Shown: piece after piece, positions 11,341 to 23,095 of the stretch | Layout: each line of letters begins with the position of its first letter | Position numbering within the stretch: the first letter of the stretch is position 1 | Assembly: GCA_000026125.1 (NCBI GenBank) | Contig: CU207211.1 | Span: 3,348,001-3,412,000, forward strand | Source of the DNA: Herminiimonas arsenicoxydans | GTDB lineage: Bacteria > Pseudomonadota > Gammaproteobacteria > Burkholderiales > Burkholderiaceae_D | Direction: 5' to 3' | DNA length: 64,000 nt | The notes under the pieces: generated by a model | The model's database searches: none | What the model was told of the DNA's origin: nothing | The model's input: only the letters and a program-made list of their open reading frames with translations | Program-made: the position numbers and the translations under genes

Positions 11341-11361
11341 TTACGCTGCCCCGCAATCGAA

Positions 11362-12231
11362 TTAAACCGCAGCCGCACCGGCGACGATTTCGGAAAGTTC
11401 TTTCGTAATCGCAGCCTGACGCGTCTTGTTATAGACCAGCTTCAGTTCACCAATCACGCTACCTGCATTGTCGCTTGCCGATTTCATCGCTACCATGCGG
11501 GCCGATTGCTCGGACGCGAGGTTTTCCGCTACAGACTGGAAAATCAGCGCTTCAACATAACGGATCAACAATTCATCAATCACGGTTTGCGCATCCGGCT
11601 CGTAGATGTAATCCCATGCCAGCGAATCTGCATCTGCCTTCAACGCATCAGCGGCCAATGGCAGCAACTGCTCCATCATCGGCTCTTGCTTCATCGTGTT
11701 GATGAACTTGGTGTACACAACGTAGACCGCGTCCAGCTTGCCATCCTGATATGCATCGAGCATCACCTTGACCGGACCGATCAGCTTGTCCAGATGCGGG
11801 GTGTCGCCGATTTGCACCGCATGCGACACGACACGCGCGCCGATACGATTCAGGAAGCCCAAACCTTTATTGCCGATTGCGACGGTTTCGACCTTCTTGC
11901 CTTGCGCTTCCAGCTCGCGCAGTTTGGTCGTCACGATACGCAGGGAGTTTGTGTTCATACCGCCGCACAAACCCTTATCCGTCGTCACAATGATGAAGCC
12001 TACCGTTTTCGACACATCCGATTTCACCAGGAATGGATGGGTGTACTCAGGATTGGCTTGCGACAAATTGGCAGCGATATTGCGGATCTTGTCGCTGTAT
12101 GGACGAGCCGCGTGCATCCGTTCCTGCGCCTTGCGCATTTTGGATGCAGCGACCATTTCCATCGCCTTGGTGATCTTCTTCGTATTTTCTACGCTCTTGA
12201 TCTTGCCACGTATCTCTTTGCCTGAAGCCAT
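11362..12231 (-). CDS. atpG: F1 ATP synthase gamma subunit
   Basis: 289 residues. The N-terminal helix ([19 protein letters not shown]) and C-terminal helix ([19 protein letters not shown]) are the rotor coiled coil, with [11 protein letters not shown] in the central domain. Length and order between atpA and atpD are standard. Confidence 0.98.
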   Translation of the reverse strand: MASGKEIRGKIKSVENTKKITKAMEMVAASKMRKAQERMHAARPYSDKIRNIAANLSQANPEYTHPFLVKSDVSKTVGFIIVTTDKGLCGGMNTNSLRIVTTKLRELEAQGKKVETVAIGNKGLGFLNRIGARVVSHAVQIGDTPHLDKLIGPVKVMLDAYQDGKLDAVYVVYTKFINTMKQEPMMEQLLPLAADALKADADSLAWDYIYEPDAQTVIDELLIRYVEALIFQSVAENLASEQSARMVAMKSASDNAGSVIGELKLVYNKTRQAAITKELSEIVAGAAAV

Positions 12232-12258
12232 GAGTTATTACTCCTTATAGCCCCGAAA

Positions 12259-13794
12259 TCAGAACGATTTTTTGAAATCAGCAATCGCGGCAGCCAATAC
12301 AGCTTCGTCGTCTTTCTCGAGCTTCTTGGTGTCTTCGATTTTTTGCAGCAATGCTGCGTGGCTGGACTTCATGAAACCGTGCAGACCTGATTCGAATGCG
12401 AGTACGCGTTTCACTTCGAGGTCATCGAAATAGCCTTTGTTGACCGCGAACAGCGAAACCGCCATCAACGAAATCGACAATGGTGCGTACTGCGCCTGTT
12501 TCAACAATTCGGTAACACGTGCACCGCGGTCGAGTTGCTTGCGGGTCGATGCATCCAGATCCGAAGCGAACTGAGCAAACGCAGCCAATTCACGGTACTG
12601 CGCCAGATCGGTACGGATACCGCCGGACAGGCCCTTGATGACTTTGGTTTGAGCAGCACCACCAACGCGCGATACCGAGATACCAGCGTTAATTGCTGGA
12701 CGGATGCCTGAGTTGAACAACGATGTTTCCAGGAAGATCTGACCGTCGGTAATCGAAATTACGTTGGTTGGAACGAATGCAGAAACGTCGCCAGCTTGTG
12801 TTTCGATGATAGGCAGAGCTGTCAACGAACCGGTTTTGCCTTTGACTTCACCTTTGGTGAAAGCTTCGACGTAGTCGGCATTGACGCGTGCTGCGCGTTC
12901 GAGCAAACGGCTGTGGAGATAGAACACGTCGCCAGGGAACGCTTCGCGGCCTGGTGGGCGGCGCAACAACAGCGACACTTGACGGTATGCAACCGCTTGT
13001 TTCGACAAATCGTCATACACGATCAGCGCATCTTCACCGCGATCGCGGAAGTATTCGCCCATTGCGCAACCGGAGTATGCCGACACGAACTGCATCGCAG
13101 CCGACTCAGATGCCGTTGCAGCAACCACGATCGTGTATTCCATCGCGCCGTGCTGTTCCAGCGAACGCACGATGTTTTTGACGGAGGATGCTTTTTGGCC
13201 GATGGCAACGTAAATACACGTTACGTTTTGACCTTTTTGATTGATGATGGCATCGATCGCAACAGCCGTTTTACCGGTTTGACGATCGCCAATGATCAGT
13301 TCGCGTTGACCGCGACCGATAGGCACCATCGCGTCAATCGCCTTGATACCGGTTTGCATTGGCTGGTCAACGGATTGACGAGCAATAACGCCTGGCGCGA
13401 TTTTTTCGATAGGCGCGGTCAATTTTGCATTGACTGGACCTTTGCCGTCGATCGGTTGACCGAGAGCATTGACGACGCGACCGCGCAGTTCAGGACCGAT
13501 AGGCACTTCCAGAATACGACCGGTACATTTAACCGTGTCGCCTTCCGAGATGTGCTCGTATTCGCCCAGAATAACGGCGCCGACGGAATCACGTTCCAGG
13601 TTCAGCGCGAGGCCGAATGTATTGCCTGGGAATTCCAGCATCTCGCCTTGCATGACGTCGGACAGACCGTGGATGCGGCAGATACCGTCGGACACGGAAA
13701 TGACCGTGCCTTGATTGCGAATCTCAGCGCTTTCGCCGAGCCCTTGAATCCGGCTCTTGATCAGTTCGCTGATTTCAGACGGGTTGAGTTGCAT
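12259..13794 (-). CDS. atpA: F1 ATP synthase alpha subunit
   Basis: 511 residues. The non-catalytic nucleotide-binding subunit: P-loop [15 protein letters not shown], alpha signature region with [17 protein letters not shown], and N-terminal delta-binding segment ([14 protein letters not shown]). The protein is complete. Confidence 0.98.
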
Positions 13795-13843
13795 ATAAAC
13801 TCCTAAAATTTTTCTCTGTAGCTTAGGCTAGGCTCGGCGACGA

Positions 13844-14377
13844 TTACGCAGTCAACGCAACTTGCATCTGTTGCAGTTTCGCGCGCACCGAGGTGTCGAG
13901 CACTTCATCGCCGACAACGACACGCACGCCGCCGATCAGTGCGCTATCTACAGCGACGGTCGGGTTAAGCTTGCGGCCGAATTTCTTTTCCAGCGTTGCG
14001 ACCAGTTCGGTCAACTGCGCTGCGGACAGTTCAAACGCGCTGACGATTTCTGCATCAGCGGCGCCTTCTTGCGCATTTTTCAATGCGTGAAACTGTGTCG
14101 CGATTTCCGGCAACAGCGTCAGGCGGTCGTTTTGCACCAGCATGTTGATGAAGTTTTTCGCTTCAGCGCCAACCGGCGATTTGAGCGCCGAGATGAATGC
14201 ACTGCTGATAACGTCATCCGAAATTTTCGGGTTGTGCGCCAATGCATATACATCGGGATGCGCAGCAACCTGTGCCATTTCGGAAACCAGTTCAGACCAG
14301 CCGTTCAAATCAGCGGCTTTCGCCACACGGAACAGAGCTTCGGCGTAAGGACGGGCAATCGTTGCGAGTTCGGCCAT
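13844..14377 (-). CDS. atpH: F1 ATP synthase delta subunit
   Basis: 177 residues, the peripheral-stalk protein joining F1 to subunit b. The N-terminal helical domain starts [15 protein letters not shown] and the C-terminal domain has [20 protein letters not shown]. It starts 2 bases after the atpF stop. Confidence 0.96.
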   Translation of the reverse strand: MAELATIARPYAEALFRVAKAADLNGWSELVSEMAQVAAHPDVYALAHNPKISDDVISSAFISALKSPVGAEAKNFINMLVQNDRLTLLPEIATQFHALKNAQEGAADAEIVSAFELSAAQLTELVATLEKKFGRKLNPTVAVDSALIGGVRVVVGDEVLDTSVRAKLQQMQVALTA

Positions 14378-14379
14378 GA

Positions 14380-14850
14380 TTACAGCTCGGCTTTCAGTTG
14401 GTTCAACAGATCGGCGTGGACTGCAGCATTGACTTCACGCTTCAGAATTTGCTCAGCACCTTTGACTGCAAGGGTGGCAACCTGGTCACGCAATGCTTCG
14501 CGAACCTGGGTTACCTGCTGGTCAGCATCCGCTTTGGCTGTCGCGATAATACGCGCAGCTTCTTCAGCAGCTGTTTTCTTGGCTTCATCAATAATGCTTT
14601 GGCCGCGCTTCTCGGCATCGCCGATACGCTTTTGACCTGCTTCTTGCGCAGATGTCAGTTCTGCCTGGGCGCGCTTTTCAGCGGCTGCCAGATCAGACTT
14701 GCCACGTTCGGCAGCTGCCAAACCGTCCGCGATCTTCTTGGCGCGCTCATCGAGCGCATTCATCAGTGGTGGCCACACGAATTTCATCGTGAAGCCTGCC
14801 AGGATGAAGAAGACCACGAACTGCGCAATCAAAGTTGCATTTAAGTTCAT
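14380..14850 (-). CDS. atpF: Fo ATP synthase subunit b
   Basis: 156 residues. One N-terminal membrane helix (about 5-25) is followed by a long charged, Ala/Glu/Lys-rich coiled coil that dimerises to form the stator stalk. Normal length. Confidence 0.97.
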   Translation of the reverse strand: MNLNATLIAQFVVFFILAGFTMKFVWPPLMNALDERAKKIADGLAAAERGKSDLAAAEKRAQAELTSAQEAGQKRIGDAEKRGQSIIDEAKKTAAEEAARIIATAKADADQQVTQVREALRDQVATLAVKGAEQILKREVNAAVHADLLNQLKAEL

Positions 14851-14916
14851 GGTAATTCCTTCTCTAAGTAACGTGTGCCGAAAACGTCTTCAGCGTGAAA
14901 CCGGTCAACGACCGAA

Positions 14917-15189
<273 letters not shown>

Positions 15190-15254
15190 TCAAAAATTAA
15201 TACTAAAAAACGGAGCCTGCTAATACTGCAATTCCAAAACCAATTTCGAAAATC

Positions 15255-16100
15255 TTAGTGCCCTTCATGCGCCTGGCCGATATACACCAGCGTCAGCATC
15301 ATGAAAATGAACGCCTGCAGGAAGACGATCAGGATGTGGAAAATTGCCCACAATGTACCTGCCAGCACATGACCGAAGAAGCCAAATGCGGTTGCGGTCG
15401 AACCCAGCAATGCAATCAACAGGAACAGCAATTCGCCGGCATACATGTTGCCGAACAACCGCATCGCCAGGGAGACGGTTTTTGCTGCGAACTCGATCAT
15501 GTTCAACAACAGGTTGAACGGTGCCAGCCAGATACCAAACGGTGCAGCGAACAGCTCACGAACGAAGCCGCCGGCGCCTTTGATTTTGATGTTGTAGAAG
15601 ATCATCAGCGCGAATACGCCAAGTGCGATACCCATGGTGCCGTTCAAGTCGGCGGTAGGGACTGCGCGGTGATACGGAATAATGTGATCGATACCAACTG
15701 CTTGGAAGAGTGCGGAGAACATATCGACTGGCAGGAAGTCCAGCGAGTTCATCAGGGCAACCCAAACAAATACGGTCAATGCCAATGGCGCAATGAAACT
15801 ACGGTCGCCATGCACTATCGATTTGGCCTGGTTGTCGACCATTTCAACGACCATTTCAACGGCAGCCTGGAAACGACCGGGCACGCCAGACGTTGCCTTG
15901 CGTGCGGCCAGCCACATGAAGAAACAGCCAACAACGCCGGCAAATACGGACCAGAAAATCGTGTCCATGTTGATAATCGAAAAATCGACAATCTTGTCCT
16001 GGTGCTTGGTCGAAAAATGCCCCAGATGGTGAACGATATATTCGGAAGCAGTAGGTGCTGCGTGATGCGCCGCCCCTGCAGTAGCTATTTCAGTCGCCAT
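15255..16100 (-). CDS. atpB: Fo ATP synthase subunit a
   Basis: 281 residues with five or six membrane helices. The essential Arg lies in [15 protein letters not shown]. Together with subunit c it forms the proton channel. The N-terminal extension is His/Ala-rich. Confidence 0.97.
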   Translation of the reverse strand: MATEIATAGAAHHAAPTASEYIVHHLGHFSTKHQDKIVDFSIINMDTIFWSVFAGVVGCFFMWLAARKATSGVPGRFQAAVEMVVEMVDNQAKSIVHGDRSFIAPLALTVFVWVALMNSLDFLPVDMFSALFQAVGIDHIIPYHRAVPTADLNGTMGIALGVFALMIFYNIKIKGAGGFVRELFAAPFGIWLAPFNLLLNMIEFAAKTVSLAMRLFGNMYAGELLFLLIALLGSTATAFGFFGHVLAGTLWAIFHILIVFLQAFIFMMLTLVYIGQAHEGH

Positions 16101-16101
16101 G

Positions 16102-16440
16102 TCAGTGCCTAAATAATAAGATTATGTAACTTTTCAGCGCCACGATGAACGCGGCGACTAGCGCCAGCAAATTCAAATCGCGGTATAACCAGACCACCGC
16201 ACCCAACAGTGCCATGGTCAATGCAATCTTGATAAATTCTCCGATGAAAAAAGTCATCGGATTAACGGATTCGGATTTTTGCGCTGCGGAAAATAAACGT
16301 AGCGCAAACAGGCCATTCGGCACCACACAGCACAACCCACCTAGCAACGCCGAATACAGCGCCGGCATTCCAGCAATCAAACCGGCAATAATACTGGCGA
16401 TTACCGTAGTCGCGAATTGCAAAAGGACGACGGGCAGCAT
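16102..16440 (-). CDS. atpI: ATP synthase subunit I (AtpI)
   Basis: 112 residues with four predicted membrane helices, including [20 protein letters not shown]. First gene of the atp operon, one base before atpB. AtpI helps c-ring assembly. The operon promoter should lie in the 194 bases upstream (16441-16634), where no clear consensus was found by eye. Confidence 0.9.
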   Translation of the reverse strand: MLPVVLLQFATTVIASIIAGLIAGMPALYSALLGGLCCVVPNGLFALRLFSAAQKSESVNPMTFFIGEFIKIALTMALLGAVVWLYRDLNLLALVAAFIVALKSYIILLFRH

Positions 16441-16634
16441 ACTGGGTCCAAAGGTGCAGTCTTTTGGCGATCTTGCGATCGAGCTACTCGGACTGGAGTG
16501 AATACAAACTAAGTCATGCGTTTCATGAAGCCACGGGATTATAAGGGTTTTCCATGTGTAGCGTCAAACGTTTGCTGCGGGAAAAGCAGATGACTTATTG
16601 ATAGTTGGCGCGTTTTCCAGGGAGATTACTTACC

Positions 16635-17180
16635 TTATGCCAACGAGGCCAGATACGCACGTCCTTGTGGCCAGTCGCCCAGATTGCTTTGCGCATTGAT
16701 ATGTCCGCAAGCGCCAGCGGAATAAAACTGAGCATCCCAATCGGCGGCAAAGGATTGCGCTTTAGGCAAGCTGCACCAACTATCGTCGGCAGATGCCACG
16801 ACGATGGTCTTGAATGGCAAACGCAGACGCGGCATGGGAGCAAAGCCTATCGCCTCGACGGGAAAGTCTGCCTGCTCCACATCGGCTGGCGCAACCAGCA
16901 AGGCGCCGACAAGCCTGTCCGCATGAGGCGCATGCCCGTGTTGCGCTACCCACCAGGCCACCAGCGCACAACCCAGACTATGCGCAACCAGAAGCACCGG
17001 GCCATCGAGAGCAAGGAGCGCCTTGTCCAGTGCCGCTACCCAATCGCGACGTTGCGGCGCATCCCATTCCTGCTGCTGTACGCGCACGACATTGTCCAAC
17101 TCCGTTTCCCATAGTGTTTGCCAATGTCCGGGGCCGGAATTACCCAGCCCGGGCAACAACAATATAGTGGGCGACCTCAC
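16635..17180 (-). CDS. RBBP9/YdeN family alpha/beta hydrolase
   Basis: 181 residues, the size of the small serine hydrolases of this family. The nucleophile is in VAHSLGCA, the acid in SADDSWC, and the His in CGHINAQSNLGDWPQG; the N-terminus LLLPGLGNSGPGHWQ is typical. Natural substrate unknown. It lies just after parB on the same strand, possibly in the same transcript. Confidence 0.88.
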   Translation of the reverse strand: MRSPTILLLPGLGNSGPGHWQTLWETELDNVVRVQQQEWDAPQRRDWVAALDKALLALDGPVLLVAHSLGCALVAWWVAQHGHAPHADRLVGALLVAPADVEQADFPVEAIGFAPMPRLRLPFKTIVVASADDSWCSLPKAQSFAADWDAQFYSAGACGHINAQSNLGDWPQGRAYLASLA

Positions 17181-17189
17181 GTCACTACT

Positions 17190-18089
17190 TCAGGCAGTGA
17201 CGCGTAATTTGGCAATAATGCCGTCCAGCGCATCCAGGCCGGCAAACTCGATCACCAGTTGCCCTTTGTTCTTTGCGCCCAGCTTGATGGCAACCTGCGT
17301 TGCCAGCGCGTCCGACAATTCCTCTTCCAGGCGCGCGATATCGCGCGATTTTTCCTTGCCGTTGGCGCGCGGCTTGCTGCCTGTCGCCTGTTCCAGCGTC
17401 GCCCGCACCACCAGTTTTTCCGCTTCGCGCACCGACATGCGCTTGGCGACAACCTGATTTGCCAGCGTGATTTGCGTGCCCGCATCGACCGCCAGCAAGG
17501 CACGCGCATGACCCATGTCGATATCACCGGCCATCAGCATGGTTTGCACCGGCTTGGCCAGATTCAACAAGCGCAGCAGATTGGATACTGCACTGCGTGA
17601 ACGTCCGACTGCGTGTGCCGCCTGCTCATGCGTAAAATTGAAATCGGCAATCAGGCGGTGTATGCCTTGCGCTTCTTCCAGCGGATTCAAATCTTCACGC
17701 TGAATGTTTTCAATCAAGGCCATCGCCGCTGCGGCCTCATCGTCGACTTCCTTGACCAGCACCGGTACTTCCGTCAAACCGGCCAGTTGCGCAGCACGGA
17801 AACGGCGTTCGCCGGCGATGATTTCATAACGGTCTCTGCCGTTATGCGCAGCGATCGGCCGCACCAGAATCGCCTGCAGCAAACCCTGCGCCTTGATCGA
17901 TGCCGCCAGTTCGTTCAGCGCACCTTCATCCATGCGCGTACGCGGCTGGTATTTGCCGGCTTGCATATCGCTGACCTGCAGCGTGGAAGGCGCACCGGGA
18001 ATGGCAGCGACCGCCTCATTGAAATCGGTAGCGCCGCCCAGCAATGCTTCCAGACCGCGACCCAAACCCTTTTGTTTTTTCGTAACCAT
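17190..18089 (-). CDS. parB: chromosome partitioning protein ParB
   Basis: 299 residues from the ATG at 18089, which gives the usual start MVTKKQKGLGRGLEALLGG; the longer frame to 18191 runs into parA. The N-terminal CTPase domain has IIAGERRFRAAQLAG, the helix-turn-helix is in EQAAHAVGRSRSAVSNLL, and a C-terminal dimerisation segment follows. ParB binds parS and spreads to form the segregation complex. Two perfect parS sites lie 4 to 6 kb away at 22268 and 23936. Confidence 0.97.
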   Translation of the reverse strand: MVTKKQKGLGRGLEALLGGATDFNEAVAAIPGAPSTLQVSDMQAGKYQPRTRMDEGALNELAASIKAQGLLQAILVRPIAAHNGRDRYEIIAGERRFRAAQLAGLTEVPVLVKEVDDEAAAAMALIENIQREDLNPLEEAQGIHRLIADFNFTHEQAAHAVGRSRSAVSNLLRLLNLAKPVQTMLMAGDIDMGHARALLAVDAGTQITLANQVVAKRMSVREAEKLVVRATLEQATGSKPRANGKEKSRDIARLEEELSDALATQVAIKLGAKNKGQLVIEFAGLDALDGIIAKLRVTA

Positions 18090-18168
18090 AATTCCTGACT
18101 CGCACTCATGTGAGCATCGAAATGCAACGCGACAAGGCGTATCCCCGCCCGCAAAGTTTTCGATGTTT

Positions 18169-18939
18169 TTAAATTGTCTTGATCCGCTCAACCATTTCCG
18201 CGCCGAAGACTAAATAAGCCTGCGCACCTTTCGAGGACGGATCGAAGTTGATGCCCGGCATGCCGTACGACGGCGCTTCCGCCAGGCGTACATTGCGCGG
18301 GATGATGGTCTTGAAGACCTTGTCGCCGAAATGCTGTTCCAGTTGCGACGACACCTGTTGCGACAAGGTCATGCGCGGATCGAACATCACACGCAGCAAG
18401 CCGATGATCTTCAGATCGGTATTCAGCTTTGCATGCACTTTCTTGATCGTGTTGACCAGATCGGACAAGCCTTCAAGCGCATAGTATTCGCACTGCATCG
18501 GAATGATCACGCCGTGTGCTGCGCACAGTCCGTTCAGCGTCAGCATCGACAAGGCAGGCGGGCAATCGATCAGCATGAAATCGTATTCTGCATCGACTGC
18601 GTTCAGGGCATCCTTCAGACGCTTTTCACGGTTATCCAGCTCGACCATCTCGACCTCGGCACCCGCCAGTTCGCGATTGGCCGGCAACACATCGAACCCG
18701 CCGGTCTCGGAAGTCACGCGTGCCGTCGCCACATCGGCCATGCCGAGCAGCACTTCATAGATAGACGACTTCAGCTCGGCCTTGTTGATGCCGGCACCCA
18801 TCGTTGCATTGCCTTGCGGATCGAGATCCACCAGCAATACCCGCTGATTCAATTGCGCAAGGGCTGCTGCCAGATTGACTGCGGTAGTGGTTTTGCCGAC
18901 ACCGCCTTTTTGATTGGCGACACAAAAAATTTTTGCCAT
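18169..18939 (-). CDS. parA: chromosome partitioning ATPase ParA
   Basis: 256 residues. Deviant Walker A KGGVGKTTTAVNLA at residues 11-24, with the signature Lys at position 11. Later motifs include LLVDLDPQGNATMGAG and DFMLIDCPPALSML. It has no N-terminal DNA-binding domain, as expected for a chromosomal type Ib ParA. Gene order mnmG-rsmG-(lipocalin)-parA-parB is near-universal close to bacterial origins, apart from the lipocalin insertion. Confidence 0.97.
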   Translation of the reverse strand: MAKIFCVANQKGGVGKTTTAVNLAAALAQLNQRVLLVDLDPQGNATMGAGINKAELKSSIYEVLLGMADVATARVTSETGGFDVLPANRELAGAEVEMVELDNREKRLKDALNAVDAEYDFMLIDCPPALSMLTLNGLCAAHGVIIPMQCEYYALEGLSDLVNTIKKVHAKLNTDLKIIGLLRVMFDPRMTLSQQVSSQLEQHFGDKVFKTIIPRNVRLAEAPSYGMPGINFDPSSKGAQAYLVFGAEMVERIKTI

Positions 18940-19038
18940 GTTCTCGTTTTTATTTAATAGTCAATATGAGCTGACGATCCATCAAAAGCATTTGGCGCGA
19001 AGACGTGCTCGCGACAACTGTCTCTCTCTTCCCTGCTG

Positions 19039-19575
19039 CTAATCCTGCCTGGTTTTTACCAGCTTCGATGTATCAAAACCCTGCGCGGTGATGCGATTGA
19101 CGACGGCCTCATATTCACTCGTCGGGATGGTCGGTGTACGCGCCAGTATCCATAAATATTCACGCGATGCTTCACCCACTGCAGCGATCGAATAATCGGG
19201 CGCCAGATCAATGATCCAGTAATCAGCCCAGACGAAAGACAGCCAGCTCAACCAGTCAGGTGCAAAGCGCACCTTCAGCTTGGCATTGCTGACCGTATCG
19301 GCAACACGAGCGCGTCCAATTGCTTCTTCCTGCTTGCCATCGGCTTCCCTGCAACGATTGATGACGTCAATTTCGCCGTCTTCACGCTTGTTGTATTGCG
19401 CGCTGACATTTGCCACACAACCCTTTTGAAAACCATTCGGGAAGCGTGCAATTTCGTACCACTTGCCGACATAGCGCGCGAGATCGACTTGCGCTACCGG
19501 CCTTACTTCCTGCGCCCACACATGACTGGAAAAACTTCCACACACTAACGCTGCCAGAATAAAAAGCTTTTTCAT
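19039..19575 (-). CDS. outer-membrane or periplasmic lipocalin (Blc family)
   Basis: 178 residues. Signal peptide 1-21 ends HVWAQ; there is no lipobox Cys at the cut site, unlike E. coli Blc. The lipocalin start motif is YVGKWYEIARFPNGFQKGC and the second motif is WADYWIIDLAPDY. Such proteins bind lipids. It is wedged between rsmG and parA, an unusual place; its start is 3 bases after the rsmG stop. Confidence 0.9.
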   Translation of the reverse strand: MKKLFILAALVCGSFSSHVWAQEVRPVAQVDLARYVGKWYEIARFPNGFQKGCVANVSAQYNKREDGEIDVINRCREADGKQEEAIGRARVADTVSNAKLKVRFAPDWLSWLSFVWADYWIIDLAPDYSIAAVGEASREYLWILARTPTIPTSEYEAVVNRITAQGFDTSKLVKTRQD

Positions 19576-19577
19576 GC

Positions 19578-20234
19578 CTAGCCTCTTTCAATGAAAATCA
19601 GGTGACGTTCTGCCTGCAAGGTAGGCACTTGCAATGGACGTACCTCCCTCACCTTCCAGCCGGCGGGTAAGTGCGCCACTTCCGTATCCGGCGCAACACC
19701 TTTCAATGCGATAAATTCACCGCCCTCGTCCAGCAAATGCCCTGACCAGTTAACAAAATCGTTTAACTCGGCAAAGGCACGCGACGTAATGACATCGAAT
19801 TTGTGCGGCGCATTCCATTGTTCCACCCTGGCAGTATGCACACTGACATTCGCCAGTCCGAGCTCGGCTTTTACCTGCGTCAGAAAAGCCGTCTTCTTAT
19901 GCACGGTATCGATCAGCGATACGCGCATTTCAGGTTCCGCTTCCGCAGCCCAGATCGCCAGCACGATGCCAGGCAAACCGCCACCGGCACCGACATCCAG
20001 CACGTTTTTTGCGCCAGCAAAGGCGGATACGGCCGCCAGAGAATCAAGCAAATGCTGCGTGACCATTTGCAGCGGATCGCGCACGGCAGTCAGGTTGTAA
20101 ACCGAGTTCCACTTCACCATCAAGGCCAGATAATCGATCAGCTTCGTGATCTGCGCCTCGCTCAAAGTCAGCGACAAACCGCGTGCGCCTTCGACCAGAA
20201 TGGCAGTTAATGCGGGACGATCAAATGCCTTCAT
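19578..20234 (-). CDS. rsmG: 16S rRNA (guanine527-N7)-methyltransferase RsmG
   Basis: 218 residues. SAM-binding motif [17 protein letters not shown] and the family start region ([21 protein letters not shown]). Overlaps mnmG by 4 bases, so the two are coupled. Confidence 0.96.
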   Translation of the reverse strand: MKAFDRPALTAILVEGARGLSLTLSEAQITKLIDYLALMVKWNSVYNLTAVRDPLQMVTQHLLDSLAAVSAFAGAKNVLDVGAGGGLPGIVLAIWAAEAEPEMRVSLIDTVHKKTAFLTQVKAELGLANVSVHTARVEQWNAPHKFDVITSRAFAELNDFVNWSGHLLDEGGEFIALKGVAPDTEVAHLPAGWKVREVRPLQVPTLQAERHLIFIERG

Positions 20235-22168
20235 GCAGCAGCTTCAGTGTTAGGTGGTAATGCAGCGAACTCCTTGAAGCCGCCTTTTTTCAGGTGCACC
20301 AGCATCAATGAAATGGCCGCCGGCGTGACGCCGGAAATACGTGAAGCCTGGCCCAGTGTTTCCGGTCTTTGCTTGGTCAGTTTCTGCCTCACTTCTATCG
20401 ACAGCCCTTTGACCGCCATATAGTCGAACTCGGCCGGCAGCTTCAGATTCTCGTAATGATCGTGGCGTTCGACTTCTCTTGCCTGCCGGTCGATGTAGCC
20501 GGCGTACTTCAACTGGATCTCGACCTGCTCGCGGACTGCGGGTTCGGCCACTCCGGGGCCACCCAGATCCTGTCCATCCATGCCCTTCAAGCTCATCAGG
20601 GTTTCGTATGTCACGTTCGGGCGGCGCAGTAAGTCAGCTAGCGCATACTCACGCTCTATGCCTTTGCCTAAAACACGCTCTGCCTCTGCTTCCGCCAGAA
20701 TTCGGGGGCTGACCCAGGTCGATCGCAGGCGTTCCAGTTCGCGTGCCACCGCTTCGCGCTTGGTTTCGAACAGCGCCCATTGCACATCGCCGACGCAACC
20801 CAGCTGGCGGCCGACATCCGTCAGACGCATGTCCGCATTGTCTTCGCGCAGACTCAAGCGGTATTCGGCGCGGCTGGTAAACATGCGGTAAGGCTCCAGC
20901 ACACCCTGGGTAATCAGGTCGTCGACCAGCACGCCGAGGTAAGCCTCGTCGCGACGCGGCGTCCAGGCATCGCGCTCCTGTATTTGTAACGCGGCATTGA
21001 TACCCGCCAGCATCCCTTGCGCCGCCGCCTCTTCGTAACCTGTGGTGCCGTTGATCTGGCCGGCGAAAAACAAGCCCTGGATCACCTTAGTTTCCAGCGT
21101 CGCCTTCAAGCCGCGCGGATCGAAGTAATCGTATTCAATCGCATAACCGGGGCGCAGGATATGTGCATGCTCCAGGCCGCGCATCGATTGCACCAAGGCC
21201 AGTTGAACATCGAACGGCAGGCTGGTGGAGATGCCGTTTGGATAGTATTCGTTGGTGGTCAAGCCCTCAGGCTCAAGGAAAATCTGGTGTGATTCCTTGC
21301 CGGCGAAACGATGTATTTTGTCTTCTATCGATGGGCAATAGCGCGGCCCAACGCCTTCGATCATGCCGGTGTACATAGGGCTGCGATCGAGTCCGCCACG
21401 AATCAGCTCATGGGTTTTTTCATTGGTATGCGTAATCCAGCACGGCATCTGCTGCGGATGCATGGCAACCGAACCCATGACCGAAAACACCGGAATCGGA
21501 TCGAGATCACCAGGCTGCTCTGTCATCACCGAAAAATCGATGGAACGCCCATCTATCCGTGGCGGCGTGCCGGTTTTCAGCCGGCCTTGCGGCAGCTTCA
21601 ATTCCTTCAGGCGCGCCGACAGGGAAATTGCCGGCGGATCGCCCGCCCTGCCGGCCGAGTAGTTATTCATGCCGATATGGATTTTCCCATCGAGGAAAGT
21701 CCCGGCCGTCAGCACCACCGCGCGCGCGCGGAACTGGATGCCGGCTTGCGTGACTGCACCAACCACGCGATCACCCTCAACCAGCAAGTCATCCACTCCT
21801 TGCTGGAACAACCACAAATTCGGCTGATTCTCCAGCCGCGAACGGATAGCCTGTTTGTACAGAATGCGGTCGGCCTGCGCACGGGTTGCGCGTACGGCCG
21901 GACCTTTGGATGAGTTCAGAATACGGAATTGAATGCCGGCTTCGTCAGTAGCAATCGCCATCGCGCCGCCCATCGCATCGACTTCCCTGACCAGATGGCC
22001 CTTGCCGATACCGCCTATGGACGGATTACAGGACATTTGTCCCAGCGTTTCTATATTGTGCGTAAGCAGCAGAGTCGATTGACCCATGCGCGCGGAAGCC
22101 AGCGCGGCCTCAGTCCCGGCATGACCGCCGCCGACAACAATGACATCAAATTTGGTAGGAAAGATCAT
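20231..22168 (-). CDS. mnmG: tRNA uridine-5-carboxymethylaminomethyl modification enzyme MnmG
   Basis: 645 residues. FAD-binding start [19 protein letters not shown], signature [19 protein letters not shown], and the C-terminal MnmE-binding helical domain. With MnmE it modifies the wobble uridine of some tRNAs. The gene (old name gidA) often marks the origin side of the chromosome. Confidence 0.97.
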   Translation of the reverse strand: MIFPTKFDVIVVGGGHAGTEAALASARMGQSTLLLTHNIETLGQMSCNPSIGGIGKGHLVREVDAMGGAMAIATDEAGIQFRILNSSKGPAVRATRAQADRILYKQAIRSRLENQPNLWLFQQGVDDLLVEGDRVVGAVTQAGIQFRARAVVLTAGTFLDGKIHIGMNNYSAGRAGDPPAISLSARLKELKLPQGRLKTGTPPRIDGRSIDFSVMTEQPGDLDPIPVFSVMGSVAMHPQQMPCWITHTNEKTHELIRGGLDRSPMYTGMIEGVGPRYCPSIEDKIHRFAGKESHQIFLEPEGLTTNEYYPNGISTSLPFDVQLALVQSMRGLEHAHILRPGYAIEYDYFDPRGLKATLETKVIQGLFFAGQINGTTGYEEAAAQGMLAGINAALQIQERDAWTPRRDEAYLGVLVDDLITQGVLEPYRMFTSRAEYRLSLREDNADMRLTDVGRQLGCVGDVQWALFETKREAVARELERLRSTWVSPRILAEAEAERVLGKGIEREYALADLLRRPNVTYETLMSLKGMDGQDLGGPGVAEPAVREQVEIQLKYAGYIDRQAREVERHDHYENLKLPAEFDYMAVKGLSIEVRQKLTKQRPETLGQASRISGVTPAAISLMLVHLKKGGFKEFAALPPNTEAAA

Positions 22169-22267
22169 AATGCGCCTCGATGAGACGGGTAGCAGAGGCG
22201 AGATTATAAAGTCTTTTCAGCTTTATTTCCCCGCTACCGACTTTTACTGACGAATTAGATGTGGTTT

Positions 22268-22283
22268 TGTTTCACGTGAAACA
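22268..22283. promoter_or_regulatory. parS centromere site 1
   Basis: Perfect 16-bp palindrome TGTTTCACGTGAAACA, identical to the chromosomal parS consensus bound by ParB. It lies in the 128-bp gap between mnmG and the TauE/SafE-type gene. Confidence 0.95.
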
Positions 22284-22296
22284 AAACCCGCGCACC

Positions 22297-23061
22297 CTAC
22301 CCGACAATAAAAGCATCGTAGCCGGTCTTCAGGATCAGGCCCGTCACCACGACCAGAAACAATTTGCGCACAAAGCCGCTGCCATGACGCAGCGCAAGCC
22401 GAATCCCGACCAGGGAACCCAGCACATTGCAGACAGCCATTAGGGCGCCGAGCTGCCACAACAAATGTCCGCTATAACCAAACCACAACAAGGCGGCAAT
22501 ATTGCAGGCGACATTCACAACCTTGGCTACTGCCGATGCACCGAGAAAGTCAAAGCCGAAGAAGCGGACAAACAGAAAAACCAGAAAGCTCCCCGTACCC
22601 GGACCGAAAAAGCCATCATAGAAGCCTATGCCGCCACCGACCAGTATGGCCCATGCCCTCTCCTTCCCGCCTATATGCAGCGGGGCATGAATACTGCCGA
22701 AGTCTTTCTTTGCAAAGGTATAGGCAGCGACCGCTACCAGGATGAAAGGTAAAAGTTTACGGATGAAATCCGGCGGAATATGCGTCACCGTATAAGCGCC
22801 GGCAAAAGACAGCGCAAATGCAGCCACCGCCGCTGGCACCGCCGTACTCCACTGCACCCTCACCCTGCGAGCAAAACCCAGAGCTGCCGCACCCGTACCC
22901 CAGACGCCGGCCAGCTTGCTGGTACCCAGCAGCGTTGCCGGCGCGACATTCGGCAGCGTGGAAAACAATGCGGGAAGCTGTATCAAACCGCCGCCGCCCA
23001 CCACCGCGTCTATCATCCCGGCCACAAACGCCGCTGCAGCCAGAATTACGTAATCTTCCAT
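22297..23061 (-). CDS. TSUP family permease (TauE/SafE)
   Basis: 254 residues with about eight hydrophobic helices and the duplicated TSUP motif (AGMIDAVVGGGGLIQLPAL near the N-terminus, GGGIGFYDGFFGPGTGSF in the second half). The family exports sulfite, sulfoacetate or other organosulfur anions; the substrate here is unknown. Confidence 0.88.
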   Translation of the reverse strand: MEDYVILAAAAFVAGMIDAVVGGGGLIQLPALFSTLPNVAPATLLGTSKLAGVWGTGAAALGFARRVRVQWSTAVPAAVAAFALSFAGAYTVTHIPPDFIRKLLPFILVAVAAYTFAKKDFGSIHAPLHIGGKERAWAILVGGGIGFYDGFFGPGTGSFLVFLFVRFFGFDFLGASAVAKVVNVACNIAALLWFGYSGHLLWQLGALMAVCNVLGSLVGIRLALRHGSGFVRKLFLVVVTGLILKTGYDAFIVG

Positions 23062-23095
23062 GCCACTTTCTTTATCTTGAAATTTCGCTCATGCG